Shown one piece after another: positions 9,701-17,282 of a stretch of DNA of 42,220 nucleotides. Below the pieces are notes generated by a model. That model saw only the letters and a program-made list of their open reading frames with translations, made no database searches and was not told the DNA's origin. The position numbers were made by a program, and so were the translations under genes. Source of the DNA: an uncultured Erysipelotrichaceae bacterium (GTDB lineage Bacteria; Bacillota_I; Bacilli_A; RF39; UBA660); NCBI GenBank assembly GCA_902791625.1, contig CADAWN010000007.1:1-42220 (forward strand), given 5' to 3'. Within the stretch, counting starts at the first letter, position 1, and every line of letters begins with the position of its first letter.

Positions 9701-10401
9701 ATCGATTCTACAAAATTTACTACACCTTTTGAAAATGATAATACTACATTACCTAATGAAGCTAGTGTTCTTTTTGCAATATCTCTACCTTTTTTAAATA
9801 ATGATTTTAAACCATTCCATGCTGCTTTTACTCCAGTACAAATAACAGCTCCTGTTTTCTTTAATGCAGAGCCCACTCTACCAATAAATGTTTTTGGTTT
9901 TTTCTCAGTTACCTTACTTGCAGTTTCTACTATACTTTTCCTATTTCTACTATTATTATTAACACTAGTAACTTTTGATTGTGTCATTTTAGATTTTGTT
10001 GATTCATCTGTTTTTTTATATCTTGAATCAATATTAATATTAATTCCACTTTTTACATTTCCTTTATCAGTAGTAAATGTTCTTACTGATTTTCCTATTT
10101 CAATTGCATTGATAGTATTAGTTAATGTTTTAAAAGAACTATTATTTTTATTATCTATTCTTTCTTTTTCTATTACTTTATTTTGCACTTCTTTTTTTAT
10201 ATTATCTATTTTTTTACTAATATTATTTATTTCAACTTTTACTTTTTCTAAATTACTACATACTTCATCATTTTTTTCAGAATAATTATTTATGGCACAA
10301 TTAATAGTATCAATAGAATCATCAAAATTATTTTTTGATTTTTCAATTGATGGTATTAAACTACTTTTTATTCGAGTTGTATCAAGCACTATTAATCCCA
10401 T
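6799..10401 (-). CDS. Large T7SS polymorphic toxin with C-terminal ADP-ribosyltransferase domain
   Basis: This 1200-residue effector has four visible parts. Residues 1-100 are an LXG-like helical coiled-coil targeting region, with no signal peptide. About 165-460 is an amphipathic then Gly/Ala-rich hydrophobic region that could cross or insert into a membrane. About 690-830 is a domain opening with YIHGTNN and GLRSRYG (His702), resembling the start of HxT-type ART folds. About 920-1200 is a domain with the R-S-E signature of ADP-ribosyltransferase exoenzymes: Arg1091 (VLGRGM), Ser1130 (GFMSATP) and Glu1168/Glu1170 (SHEVEV, ExE). It follows two WXG100 genes and a coiled-coil gene and is followed by a small ORF, the standard type VII toxin cassette. 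The ART call is firm by motif. The target and the role of the middle domain are unknown. Confidence 0.8.
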   Translation of the reverse strand: MGLIVLDTTRIKSSLIPSIEKSKNNFDDSIDTINCAINNYSEKNDEVCSNLEKVKVEINNISKKIDNIKKEVQNKVIEKERIDNKNNSSFKTLTNTINAIEIGKSVRTFTTDKGNVKSGININIDSRYKKTDESTKSKMTQSKVTSVNNNSRNRKSIVETASKVTEKKPKTFIGRVGSALKKTGAVICTGVKAAWNGLKSLFKKGRDIAKRTLASLGNVVLSFSKGVVNFVESIGDFGLMAASAAGTVFTGAKDIVKGAVTGNWDFKNTKDLWDGTKAAVKYNWSDKLDQKLGLRQKLDKYAYSPFKTTGTIGKVAEGVGYITGVLILTGATAGAGSTVLAAGGGNGLVAGSAAASATGATLTVSSSAFVSGGIAAAAGVGKNTAAAWNDGASILGGLGYGITKGLYEGAEMTIGYAINGFKPFKGTGMASQVGNTGVHVALDAADGASGAFMDPLFSMIYSPNEENKAQIMYCVNYDKNGNKISDKKWEDLSFSEKYAALFKLRGGWSNVGIQAASAAVISLVSEMPDIASVKRANATYKKMSADGLTDATVTSIQNLKGNSLKNFLTKADQGGKLGLVTSKLTAKQLTKTFSLLDKVTLRKVIDNISESQVHEIIETAKTTTLDLFTKNLSTDRIRKLNNEEFEKIKKYLTTEQLEKIDIINQKSIEKNVHTFEPKTKNISYINQNVLDGSDKNYVYYIHGTNNTDIDNEIFTNGLRSRYGTDMASTMMQIDLKNTNMNLDEYVKNYCNNHNYEKCYIIKIPKKYMGYNANDIPVPIYKVTNDRTITYLTPSLIVGSYDNVTKKVVANTNYNPVFNPNGLHYSMQQIEGLMSSQNFKWYEYAVNRKKANYEELIKYDKKFNNWEKIMDNYSKEYEYSSNNQVAKNTNNQNKIEPKISSNNNNQFGIINNDSEKFLISKGDRKDLTIYNNSIEYKKATEEVRKQWGKILEEKVYVDPINGKQYKYKDLCVGYTKGRGPGAFTEINTINRAWNTDPKKILENLFCRNKDGKVITDVYGKPQLEMTGLNGRKISYTYDPLTDIIKINKAGRSIFGEEKMKFSDLLVRVKSQTEALNEAFSLNDFQDSMVLGRGMSIEGLSSYGIKLTDSAEEIYKKLTKNGNIYSDNGFMSATPIADAGLLPGADVQLIINTKKGANLGFLSDYGYSHEVEVTLGSGSKFNISNVMKSNDNKSIYIFLDQI

Positions 10402-10417
10402 TTTATTTCTCCTTTTA

Positions 10418-10840
10418 TTATTCTAAAGTATTATAATATTCGTTTAACAATTGTATATGCGAACTATTTGAATTTATATTATTTTTCAAGTTATTAAGTT
10501 TATCATTCAATTTTTGTATAATATTATTATTAATATTTCTTATTAATTCTTCAGTTTTATTAATAATATTATCTAATTCTTGAGTATTTGCTATATTATT
10601 GTGAACTTGAAAATACTTTTCAAGTTCATTTTTTGATATTGAAACATCAGTGCTAGCTGTTTTCAATTTTTGTATTAGATCATTACAATATTTTAAAGAA
10701 TTATTAATTTCATTAAATTTATTACTTGAACTATTATTCTCAATCTTCTTTGTATTAATATAGTTATATAGTTGAGATTTACTCATTTCTAATTCTTGTT
10801 TTGTAAGCGATGAAAATTTTGAATCTATTTGTTTTTCCAT
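10418..10840 (-). CDS. Small coiled-coil partner of the T7SS toxin (Lap/WXG-like)
   Basis: The 140-residue protein is almost entirely helical, rich in Asn, Lys, Leu, Ser and Ile, and has no signal peptide. It ends 16 nt before the toxin start. LXG toxins are commonly preceded by one or two small alpha-helical partners that bind the N-terminal helices and form the secretion complex. Size and position fit that role, but I recognise no diagnostic family motif. Its AGGAG ribosome binding site (10847-10851) abuts the base of a 21-bp hairpin (10852-10896), so its translation may be structure-controlled. Confidence 0.6.
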   Translation of the reverse strand: MEKQIDSKFSSLTKQELEMSKSQLYNYINTKKIENNSSSNKFNEINNSLKYCNDLIQKLKTASTDVSISKNELEKYFQVHNNIANTQELDNIINKTEELIRNINNNIIQKLNDKLNNLKNNINSNSSHIQLLNEYYNTLE

Positions 10841-10851
10841 AATTAACTCCT

Positions 10852-10896
10852 ATTCATAAATAAGAGTTAAAACCATTTTAACTCTTATTTATGAAT
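10852..10896 (-). promoter_or_regulatory. Perfect 21-bp intergenic hairpin with 3-nt loop
   Basis: Arms at 10852-10872 and 10876-10896 are exact reverse complements around a 3-nt loop. On the transcribed (minus) strand the 3' arm is followed directly by AGGAGTTAATT and the ATG of the coiled-coil gene. There is no T-run after it, so it is not a normal terminator. A processing site, mRNA stabiliser or translation switch between WXG100 and toxin genes fits better. Confidence 0.8.
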
Positions 10897-10915
10897 GCCT
10901 TACATAGAATAAGGC
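10897..10915 (-). promoter_or_regulatory. Small second hairpin after the WXG100 stop
   Basis: Arms GCCTTA and TAAGGC (6 bp) surround a 7-nt loop. On the transcript it lies between the WXG100 stop and the large hairpin. With no downstream T-run it more likely protects the 3' end of the WXG100 mRNA than terminates it. Confidence 0.5.
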
Positions 10916-10922
10916 AAATTTT

Positions 10923-11213
10923 TTATCCAATTTTACTTGAAACTGTTGATTCTAGTTTTTCATATGCAGGTGCTACTTTATTTGTTAAATAATCAGAACA
11001 GTCAGTTACTGATTTTATAAATTCTGGAAATTTTGCTTTCATTTTTGCAAATGCATCATATAATTCTTGTGCTGCTTCAGAATCATATACAGTTTTTACT
11101 TTTTCTATAATACCTGATAATTCACTATTTAATAATGAATCTAAATTTCTTGCAGATGTATTTAAATTATTAGCTGCTTCTCTACATCCTTGTGATGAAA
11201 ATGTCATTGCCAT
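10923..11213 (-). CDS. WXG100-family protein with degenerate WXG motif
   Basis: The 96-residue helical-hairpin protein has the size and pattern of ESAT-6/WXG100 secreted partners. At the turn the usual WxG is replaced by YDSEAAQEL. The C-terminus retains a YxxxE secretion signal (AYEKLES). It lies 16 nt downstream of the second WXG100 gene, so the two products may form a heterodimer, as EsxA/EsxB do. SD: GGAGGGATAAT. No other secretion-system gene is in the window. Confidence 0.8.
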   Translation of the reverse strand: MAMTFSSQGCREAANNLNTSARNLDSLLNSELSGIIEKVKTVYDSEAAQELYDAFAKMKAKFPEFIKSVTDCSDYLTNKVAPAYEKLESTVSSKIG

Positions 11214-11229
11214 TATTATCCCTCCTATT

Positions 11230-11502
11230 TTATAAATTTTCTTCTAAATCTTTATAATCTTTTCCTACTGATACTAAAAGTTCTCCAAAATCATTTATTA
11301 ATTTTCCAAACTTTTCATAATCTGCTTTAAAAGAATCAATACTATCAGTAAATCTTTGTGCTGCTGATCCTGTCCAAGTCTTTTTTAAATCTTCTACTAT
11401 ACCATAAATTTTTTTGATTTCATCATTATAGCTAGCAGCATTTCTAATTACTTGATTTCCATAACTAATTGCTTGTTCTGGATCCATACTAATCTTAGCC
11501 AT
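11230..11502 (-). CDS. WXG100-family protein (EsxA-like)
   Basis: The 90-residue helical hairpin has a canonical WTGSAAQRF turn and a C-terminal YxxxE signal (DYKDLEE), both hallmarks of type VII secretion substrates. It is first gene of the effector operon, with AGGAGGTGAAGAT ahead of the ATG. WXG100 proteins are secreted as dimers and often escort larger effectors; here it would be co-expressed with the 96-aa partner and the 1200-aa toxin. Confidence 0.9.
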   Translation of the reverse strand: MAKISMDPEQAISYGNQVIRNAASYNDEIKKIYGIVEDLKKTWTGSAAQRFTDSIDSFKADYEKFGKLINDFGELLVSVGKDYKDLEENL

Positions 11503-11520
11503 ATCTTCACCTCCTATTTT

Positions 11521-11565
11521 AAGAATGACTATTCTTATATTTTAAGGCTACACTATTTTGTTCAA
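11521..11565 (-). promoter_or_regulatory. Putative promoter and leader hairpin of the T7SS effector operon
   Basis: Read on the minus strand, TTGAAC (11560-11565) and AATATA (11536-11541) are 18 nt apart and resemble a sigma-A promoter. Just downstream, a 6-bp inverted repeat (AAGAAT/ATTCTT, 11521-11536) lies ahead of the SD and could be an operator or a leader hairpin. Confidence 0.4.
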
Positions 11566-11605
11566 CAATTCAATATATATGAAATGTTTTTACATGTTTT
11601 TACAT

Positions 11606-11634
11606 AAAAAAATAACCCGAAGGTTATTTTTTTT
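11606..11634 (-). terminator. Terminator with C(UUCG)G tetraloop after the 412-aa gene
   Basis: On the minus strand AATAACC-TTCG-GGTTATT is followed by a T-run. The UUCG loop closed by C-G is exceptionally stable. It overlaps the stop of the 412-aa gene and separates it from the WXG100 operon. An almost identical copy ends the DUF4097 gene (12965-12993). Confidence 0.9.
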
Positions 11635-12871
11635 ATAATTCTTTATTATTTGATTTTTCTTCCTGCTGAGATTTATTGGTTTCAAAAATCATTTGTTGTA
11701 ATTCTATATTATGCGCCTTATCCAATAATTGTTTTTTTAAATCAACTAGTTTTTGCATATCTATTGATGTACTCTTTGTTTCTTCTTCCGCACCTATTAT
11801 TTCTATTTCGTCTTCTTCCTGTAAGAATTTCTTTTCTACTTCGCTATATATTTTTTCTCTTTCATCAATTGGAATACTATCTTCTAAATCTTTTACCCTC
11901 TCTACTAATTTATCTTGTAATTCTGCATCATGTGTCTTCACTGCCTCAAACAAATTGCTAACAAGGTTTCTATAATTTTTTAAATTATATTCTTTTGTTC
12001 TTTCTTCTCCAGTTTCTTTAATATAATCACTAAATTTACCTTCTAAATCGTATTTTTCAACCTTATCTATAATCTTGGAAAGTTTATCAATTCTTTTTTC
12101 ATTATTCTTAATAATGTCATTGATTATACTTCTAAATTCAGTATCATTTTTAGTAAAATTAGCAATTTTTTCTTGACTAATTAATTCTTTTAGTTTGTTA
12201 TTCAAATATTTTAATTTTCCTATTTCATTATATACTTCTGCAATTTTATCCATATTTTTTCTAATATAGTTATTATCTAATTTACCTGCAGCTTTTAATT
12301 TTTGGACAATATAAATAAATCTATTACCCTTAGAGTTTAAATGTTCTAAAACACCTTCTTCAATAGGATTATAATTACTACGCAAAAAATCTATTTTTTC
12401 ACTACCTTCTTGATTAATCCTTTGTTCATGCTTATGTGCTATTTTTGAAATAAGTTGTATATTTTCTTTATTAGTTATATTTTTTTTAGATTCTTTTTCT
12501 AATTCTTCTAAACGCTTCATATCACTTTTTTTTCGTTCATTCACTTCTTCATAAAAAACACTAGCAATCCTATTTTTATCTTTTTCATCAAGTAGTGGTA
12601 GAATCTCTCTCAATTTTTTTTGTGTTTCAATACTAACCATAAATGTATTAGTATATGTAGTAGTAAAATTTCCTAATTTAACTAAAGTTTTGATTATGGT
12701 ATCGTATTTTCCTATATCATTAGAAATACTTTTATATTCTCTGTTAAAACCTTTAATATTTGATAATTTATGTTTCTTAGAATCAATTCTATATTTAAAA
12801 TCTTCGATAATAAAGTTTAATCTAGTTTTAAGTTCTTCATCTAACTTTGAAAACGTAGTATCATATTGCAT
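11633..12871 (-). CDS. 412-aa cytoplasmic coiled-coil protein of unknown function
   Basis: I recognise no family. The protein has no signal peptide or TM segment and is very rich in Lys, Glu, Ile and Asn, with heptad-like stretches from about residue 15 to 330. An acidic patch (EEDEIEIIGAEEE, about 350-362) and a Gln-rich tail follow. It lies directly upstream of the WXG100 genes and is insulated by its own terminator. A structural or adaptor role for the secretion system is possible from position. The neighbourhood is the only evidence. Confidence 0.5.
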   Translation of the reverse strand: MQYDTTFSKLDEELKTRLNFIIEDFKYRIDSKKHKLSNIKGFNREYKSISNDIGKYDTIIKTLVKLGNFTTTYTNTFMVSIETQKKLREILPLLDEKDKNRIASVFYEEVNERKKSDMKRLEELEKESKKNITNKENIQLISKIAHKHEQRINQEGSEKIDFLRSNYNPIEEGVLEHLNSKGNRFIYIVQKLKAAGKLDNNYIRKNMDKIAEVYNEIGKLKYLNNKLKELISQEKIANFTKNDTEFRSIINDIIKNNEKRIDKLSKIIDKVEKYDLEGKFSDYIKETGEERTKEYNLKNYRNLVSNLFEAVKTHDAELQDKLVERVKDLEDSIPIDEREKIYSEVEKKFLQEEDEIEIIGAEEETKSTSIDMQKLVDLKKQLLDKAHNIELQQMIFETNKSQQEEKSNNKEL

Positions 12872-12964
12872 TATAAAACCCTCCTACAATTTCTTATAAT
12901 AAATTTAACACAAATATATTGAGAAAAACAATTTATTTCAATATGTTTACATTTTTATACACAA

Positions 12965-12993
12965 TAAAAAAATAACCAGAAGGTTATTTTTTT
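12965..12993 (-). terminator. Terminator after the DUF4097 gene
   Basis: On the minus strand AATAACC-TTCT-GGTTATT is followed by TTTTTTT. It differs from the terminator at 11606-11634 only in the loop. Confidence 0.88.
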
Positions 12994-13939
12994 AATATAC
13001 AGTTAAATCTCCACTTGTTGTTTCAACTTTTAAAGTTAGATCACTCTTTCTATCACTGTGACTTACTGTTTCATCACCACTTGTTGAATCAAAATCAACA
13101 TAGCAATTACTTTCATTATTAGTAATAGTTACATCTCCACTTGTTGTATTAACATTAGAATTTTCAGTCATTGCTAAAGTACCTACTGTAACATCTCCAC
13201 TTACTGTTTTAAGATTCATAGATTTAGTAACTTTATCTAACTTAATATCTCCACTTGTTGATTTAATAACTATTTTAGCTACTGCACCAACATAAATATC
13301 TCCACTTGTTGTTTCAATATTTGAAGAATCTTTAGCTCCCTTTAATTTTACATCTCCACTTGTTGTATGGAATTTAACTTTATTTGCATTTCCACCTTTA
13401 ATATCTCCGCTTGTAGTTATAATATTAACATCATTAGCATTTTCAAATGATATATCTCCACTTGTTGTTTCTATTTCTATATTATTGTTAGGTGTATCTA
13501 CATCAAATTTAATATCTCCACTTCTAGTTATATAATTATATTCTCCAGCATAAGTACTTGGGACATATAAAACTATTTTTCTATTATTAAAACAAATTCC
13601 TATACAATAATTACCTTTTTCTTCTTCATTTACTACTATTGTATTTCCTTCTTGTTTAATATCTGCATTTTTATCTTTATTACTATAGTATTCTACTTTA
13701 ATAGTATCATTACTACTTTCTTTTACTTCTACATCTGTACTGTAAAGAGTAAAATCTATTTTATTTATTTCTTCTACTTTTGCTTCATAACTATCTACTA
13801 ACTTCATATTTTTATTACTTCCCCAATCAAAACTAAAATCAATTTTACCAGTCATAACTAAAACCATAACTGTTATAAGTCCTATTCCAAGTAATGAAAG
13901 AATAGTAATTAATGTAATTGTTAATCCTTTATTTTTCAT
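12992..13939 (-). CDS. DUF4097-family membrane-anchored beta-repeat protein
   Basis: One N-terminal TM helix (about residues 6-28) is followed by a predicted outside domain. From about residue 135, ten [T/S]SGD-type turns recur about every 18 residues (TTSGDI, TTSGDV, STSGDI and so on), the right-handed beta-helix pattern of DUF4097 'adhesin-like' proteins. Such proteins are usually made with a membrane-linked HTH regulator or PspC, as here. I place the start at ATG 13939, 9 nt after GGAG, rather than at the in-frame TTG at 13948, which would touch the SD. It overlaps the HTH gene by 11 nt, implying translational coupling. Confidence 0.85.
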   Translation of the reverse strand: MKNKGLTITLITILSLLGIGLITVMVLVMTGKIDFSFDWGSNKNMKLVDSYEAKVEEINKIDFTLYSTDVEVKESSNDTIKVEYYSNKDKNADIKQEGNTIVVNEEEKGNYCIGICFNNRKIVLYVPSTYAGEYNYITRSGDIKFDVDTPNNNIEIETTSGDISFENANDVNIITTSGDIKGGNANKVKFHTTSGDVKLKGAKDSSNIETTSGDIYVGAVAKIVIKSTSGDIKLDKVTKSMNLKTVSGDVTVGTLAMTENSNVNTTSGDVTITNNESNCYVDFDSTSGDETVSHSDRKSDLTLKVETTSGDLTVY

Positions 13940-14570
13940 CAGTATCAACTCCTTTCAAACTAAATATTAATTTAATTACTTCTACACCTATAGCATATAC
14001 TATCCATATAATCCATGTTATATGCCATGCCATAGTTATAAAACTAACTAGTAAGTATATACAAGTTGTAGCTAAAGAAAAGATACTGATAACTGGTTTT
14101 AGCATTGGATTTTTCTTTTCTTCTTCAATTTTTTCTACTCTTGATTCTTTTTTACTTCTTCTAGTTAAGAAAGTAAATATCAATATTATAGTACCAATAG
14201 CAGAAAGCATTAAGAATGATGAAGCTACTAATCCATCATTTAGATGAACTACTTCTTCAAGTACTATTGTAGATATAACTGCTAAAAAGTAAAAGAATAT
14301 AGCTATACATATTAATACTGCTTTAACAATATCTACTTTTTTCTCTTGTTTTTCTTCTTTTTTCTCCTCTATTTTTTTATCTCTAAGTAATTCTTCAGTT
14401 GATATTCCAAATAGTTCACAAAGTGGAACAATCTTATCAAAGTCTGGACAACTTTCTCCAACTTCCCATTTTGAAACTGTTTGTCTTGAAACATTTAATT
14501 CATTTGCAAGTTCTTCTTGTGATAAATTATGTTTCTTTCTTAGTGAATAAATTTTTTCACCAATCTTCAT
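13929..14570 (-). CDS. XRE-family HTH regulator with membrane domain
   Basis: Residues 1-60 form a Cro/CI helix-turn-helix (LSQEELANELNVSRQTVSKWE). A Lys/Glu-rich linker and about four hydrophobic segments with a charged cytoplasmic loop follow. Membrane-bound XRE regulators of this kind are typically encoded with envelope proteins and often control their own operon. It precedes and overlaps the DUF4097 gene. I prefer the ATG at 14570 because of GGTGAGGAAA directly upstream; a longer frame to 14621 exists but adds an unrelated 17-residue extension. Its operator is probably in 14571-14671; I could not identify it. Confidence 0.82.
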   Translation of the reverse strand: MKIGEKIYSLRKKHNLSQEELANELNVSRQTVSKWEVGESCPDFDKIVPLCELFGISTEELLRDKKIEEKKEEKQEKKVDIVKAVLICIAIFFYFLAVISTIVLEEVVHLNDGLVASSFLMLSAIGTIILIFTFLTRRSKKESRVEKIEEEKKNPMLKPVISIFSLATTCIYLLVSFITMAWHITWIIWIVYAIGVEVIKLIFSLKGVDTDEK

Positions 14571-14671
14571 TTTCCTCACCTCACGAAAATCATACCATTT
14601 TTTTCGGTTGCGCACTACCAATTAACATTTGAAATTTGTCAACTTTGCTTAACAATTTGCCTATTTTTAGC

Positions 14672-15979
14672 TTATTTTTCTAATATTTTCTCAAAACCTT
14701 TAATTAAAGGCTCATTATCTGCACATCCCATGAATACTACTACATTACCTTTTTCTTTAGATAATTTTTCTATAGTATCTTCTTCTATCATCTCTGAATT
14801 ATCTATTTTATCAGCTATCATATGAGATGTTACTCCAGGATATTCTTCTTGTTTTTCACGATTAGCAAGTATCTCTGTCATATATACTTTATCAGCTACT
14901 TGTAATGCTTCAATAAATTCATTAGTAAAATCTTTTGTTCTTGAATAAGTATTAGGTCTAAATACTACAACTATTTTTCTATCAGGGTATTTTTGTCTAG
15001 CTCCTTCTAGAGTAACTTTTATTTCAGTTGGATGATGTGCATAATCATCTACTATTACAGTATCACCAATATTTGTTATTTCAAATCTTCTTTTGGCATT
15101 CTTAAATGTCTTAAGATGTTTTTTAATATCTTCTAAACTTATACCAATAGTCTTACACATATATATTGCACTTGCAGCATTAGATACCATATGGCTACCA
15201 AATAGAGGTAATGAGAAATTACCATATAACTCACCTTCAATATATAAATCAAACTTTGAATATTCACCATCAGTCTCTAAATTTTTAATTACTATATCAT
15301 TATCATCATTAAATCCATAGAATTTTACTTTAGTTTTATAATTTATTTTTCTTACTTCTTCATTATCTCCATTAGCGATAACTAAATTCTTTGTTTGATT
15401 TGCAAACTTCTCAAATGTATTTCTAATATCATCTATATCTTTATATATTTCCATATGTTCACATTCAACATTAGTAATAATTGAATATGTAGGATGATAA
15501 TATAAGAAATGTCTATTAAACTCGTCACTTTCTACAACATAATATTTATTACTTCTAGTTGCCATTCCATCTCCAGCTCCTATAAAGTAGTTACATCCGA
15601 TAGTGTTTTCTAAAATATGTTTAATCATAGATGAAGTAGATGTTTTACCATGTGTTCCACTTACTCCAATTGTTTCAAATTCATCTATTACATGTCCCAT
15701 AATCTCTGCATATGGTTTAATAGTAAGTCCTAATTCTTTTACTCTTTTCATTTCTGGATGATCTTCTTTAAAAGCAACTGAATAAGTAACAATTGTATCT
15801 TTATCTATATCATGATCATGTCCATAATATATTTTAATACCTCTTTCATCTAATCCTTTTTGTGTAAATTTATATCCTTCATGGTCATCATATCCACTTA
15901 CTTCATATCCCAAATCAAAAAGTATTTGAGCAAGTGTTGACATACCAGTTCCTTTTATACCTATACAATAATATTTCAT
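14672..15979 (-). CDS. murC: UDP-N-acetylmuramate--L-alanine ligase
   Basis: MurC adds the first amino acid (L-Ala) of the peptidoglycan stem peptide, using ATP in the cytoplasm. The 435 residues match the family length. The N-terminal Rossmann loop is GIKGTGMS, the ATP loop GVSGTHGKTSTSS (about 110-122), and the central domain carries DDYAHHPTEIKVTL. The C-terminal ligase domain ends normally. The gene stands alone on this strand, with about 80 nt to queH. A murein ligase shows the organism has a cell wall, excluding wall-less Mollicutes. Confidence 0.96.
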   Translation of the reverse strand: MKYYCIGIKGTGMSTLAQILFDLGYEVSGYDDHEGYKFTQKGLDERGIKIYYGHDHDIDKDTIVTYSVAFKEDHPEMKRVKELGLTIKPYAEIMGHVIDEFETIGVSGTHGKTSTSSMIKHILENTIGCNYFIGAGDGMATRSNKYYVVESDEFNRHFLYYHPTYSIITNVECEHMEIYKDIDDIRNTFEKFANQTKNLVIANGDNEEVRKINYKTKVKFYGFNDDNDIVIKNLETDGEYSKFDLYIEGELYGNFSLPLFGSHMVSNAASAIYMCKTIGISLEDIKKHLKTFKNAKRRFEITNIGDTVIVDDYAHHPTEIKVTLEGARQKYPDRKIVVVFRPNTYSRTKDFTNEFIEALQVADKVYMTEILANREKQEEYPGVTSHMIADKIDNSEMIEEDTIEKLSKEKGNVVVFMGCADNEPLIKGFEKILEK

Positions 15980-16030
15980 TATTTCACCTCAATATATATT
16001 ATAAACTATGTATATTTTCATGTAAATATA

Positions 16031-16064
16031 ATCAAAAAAAATAAAAAACTTATTACAGTTTTTT
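16031..16064 (-). terminator. Terminator after queH
   Basis: On the minus strand AAAAAACT-GTAATA-AGTTTTTT is followed by A and a long T-run. It overlaps the queH stop codon. Confidence 0.75.
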
Positions 16065-16659
16065 ACTTATTTCTAACAGAATATATACATCCACAATAGT
16101 CTTGTCTATATAAATTATATTCACGTGATAATTCTATACTTCTTTTATAACCATTCTTCTTTTTAAAATCAGAATATAAATATGTACTTTTTGTATTTTT
16201 ATCTAACTCTTCACCTATTTCATTAATCCAATTACTATTTTTATATGGACTAAGTGTTAGAGTTGTTGCGAAAAAGTCATAATTATTATCGTTTGCATAT
16301 TCACTAGTTTTTTTAAGTCTTAGTTTATAACACTCATAACATCTTTTACCTCTTTCAGGTTCTTCTTCTAATCCTTTAGCCATTTTAAAGAATATATCAC
16401 TATCATATCCACCATCAATGACATTAACTGGATATTTAGTTTTAAATGACTCAGTAAATCTAATTACTTCATTTAATCTTTTATTATATTCATCAATATT
16501 ATCTATATTTGGATTATAGTAATAAATATCTATTTTGAATATATCTCCTAATCTTTCAAGACATGCTGATGAACATGGTGCACAGCAAGCATGAAGTAAT
16601 AATCTAGGAACTTTATCTAACTTACTTATTTGTTCTTCCATTAAATTATCATAATTCAT
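16063..16659 (-). CDS. queH: Epoxyqueuosine reductase QueH
   Basis: QueH (former DUF208) reduces epoxyqueuosine to queuosine, the last step of tRNA wobble-base modification, and is non-homologous to QueG. Its metal-binding cysteines are all visible: HACCAPCSSAC near residue 23, RCYECYKLRL near 110, and DYCGC near the C-terminus. The motif TLTLSPYKN is also present, and the 198-aa length is typical. It follows the HAD nucleotidase gene by 2 nt, so they are probably co-transcribed. No queA, tgt or queT is in the window. Confidence 0.93.
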   Translation of the reverse strand: MNYDNLMEEQISKLDKVPRLLLHACCAPCSSACLERLGDIFKIDIYYYNPNIDNIDEYNKRLNEVIRFTESFKTKYPVNVIDGGYDSDIFFKMAKGLEEEPERGKRCYECYKLRLKKTSEYANDNNYDFFATTLTLSPYKNSNWINEIGEELDKNTKSTYLYSDFKKKNGYKRSIELSREYNLYRQDYCGCIYSVRNK

Positions 16660-16661
16660 AT

Positions 16662-17216
16662 TTATAGCACTTTCTTATTATTATCTTTTTTAAACTTTTC
16701 TGATACTTCATTCCAAGAAGTAATTCTATCTTCTATACCAGGATAATGATTTTCTTCATCAAAAAGAATTGGTGTTGTATCTACATCTCTATTTAAGATA
16801 TTAGAGTAATTATTAATACTATTATCTATCATTAAATCTATATTATATTTTTTACATACATAAGCTTTATCGCTTGCATTTACTATTACATGATCAACAC
16901 ATAGATTATTTCTCATACAATAATCTTCTGTTAATTCTTCACAATCATCTACTAAATCACTACATCTTGCACTTATTATAAATATTTCATTAACTTCATC
17001 ACCATATTGATATTTTAAATATCTAAATGCTTCTTGTGCACCTTCTTTTAATTCAACTTCTTTATATATTTTAGAAAGTACACTTCTTATTCTTTTCGCA
17101 TCCCATAAATCTTCTACTGTAGATACTTTATTTCCAACAGAAAAATCCTGTTCTAATTCTATTACTTTTTTTGTAGTTGAACATGTTGTGTCATCCATAT
17201 CAATACCAATTCTCAT
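16662..17216 (-). CDS. HAD-type 5'(3')-deoxyribonucleotidase-like phosphatase
   Basis: The protein opens with the HAD nucleophile motif IGIDMDDTTC. It continues with FIISARCSD (motif II Ser) and a Lys plus acidic motif in SDKAYVCKKYNIDLMIDNS. This arrangement and the ~185-aa length fit the NT5C/YorS group of nucleotidases, which dephosphorylate nucleoside monophosphates. I chose ATG 17216, well spaced from GAGGA. The GTG at 17225 would touch the SD. Two nucleotides separate it from queH. Substrate is not determinable from sequence. Confidence 0.8.
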   Translation of the reverse strand: MRIGIDMDDTTCSTTKKVIELEQDFSVGNKVSTVEDLWDAKRIRSVLSKIYKEVELKEGAQEAFRYLKYQYGDEVNEIFIISARCSDLVDDCEELTEDYCMRNNLCVDHVIVNASDKAYVCKKYNIDLMIDNSINNYSNILNRDVDTTPILFDEENHYPGIEDRITSWNEVSEKFKKDNNKKVL

Positions 17217-17282
17217 AACAAACACTCCTCAAGTAAATTTAGTTTATTTTATCATATTTTTGTCTTTTTTTCCACAAAATCA

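Noticed and set aside
9225..10285. Plus-strand frames opposite the T7SS toxin gene
   Set aside because: Phe/Leu/His-rich shadows of the toxin's hydrophobic region with no SD or family resemblance.
10897..10915. Second hairpin as intrinsic terminator of the WXG100 genes
   Set aside because: On the transcribed strand it is not followed by a T-run; the T-run lies on the other side.
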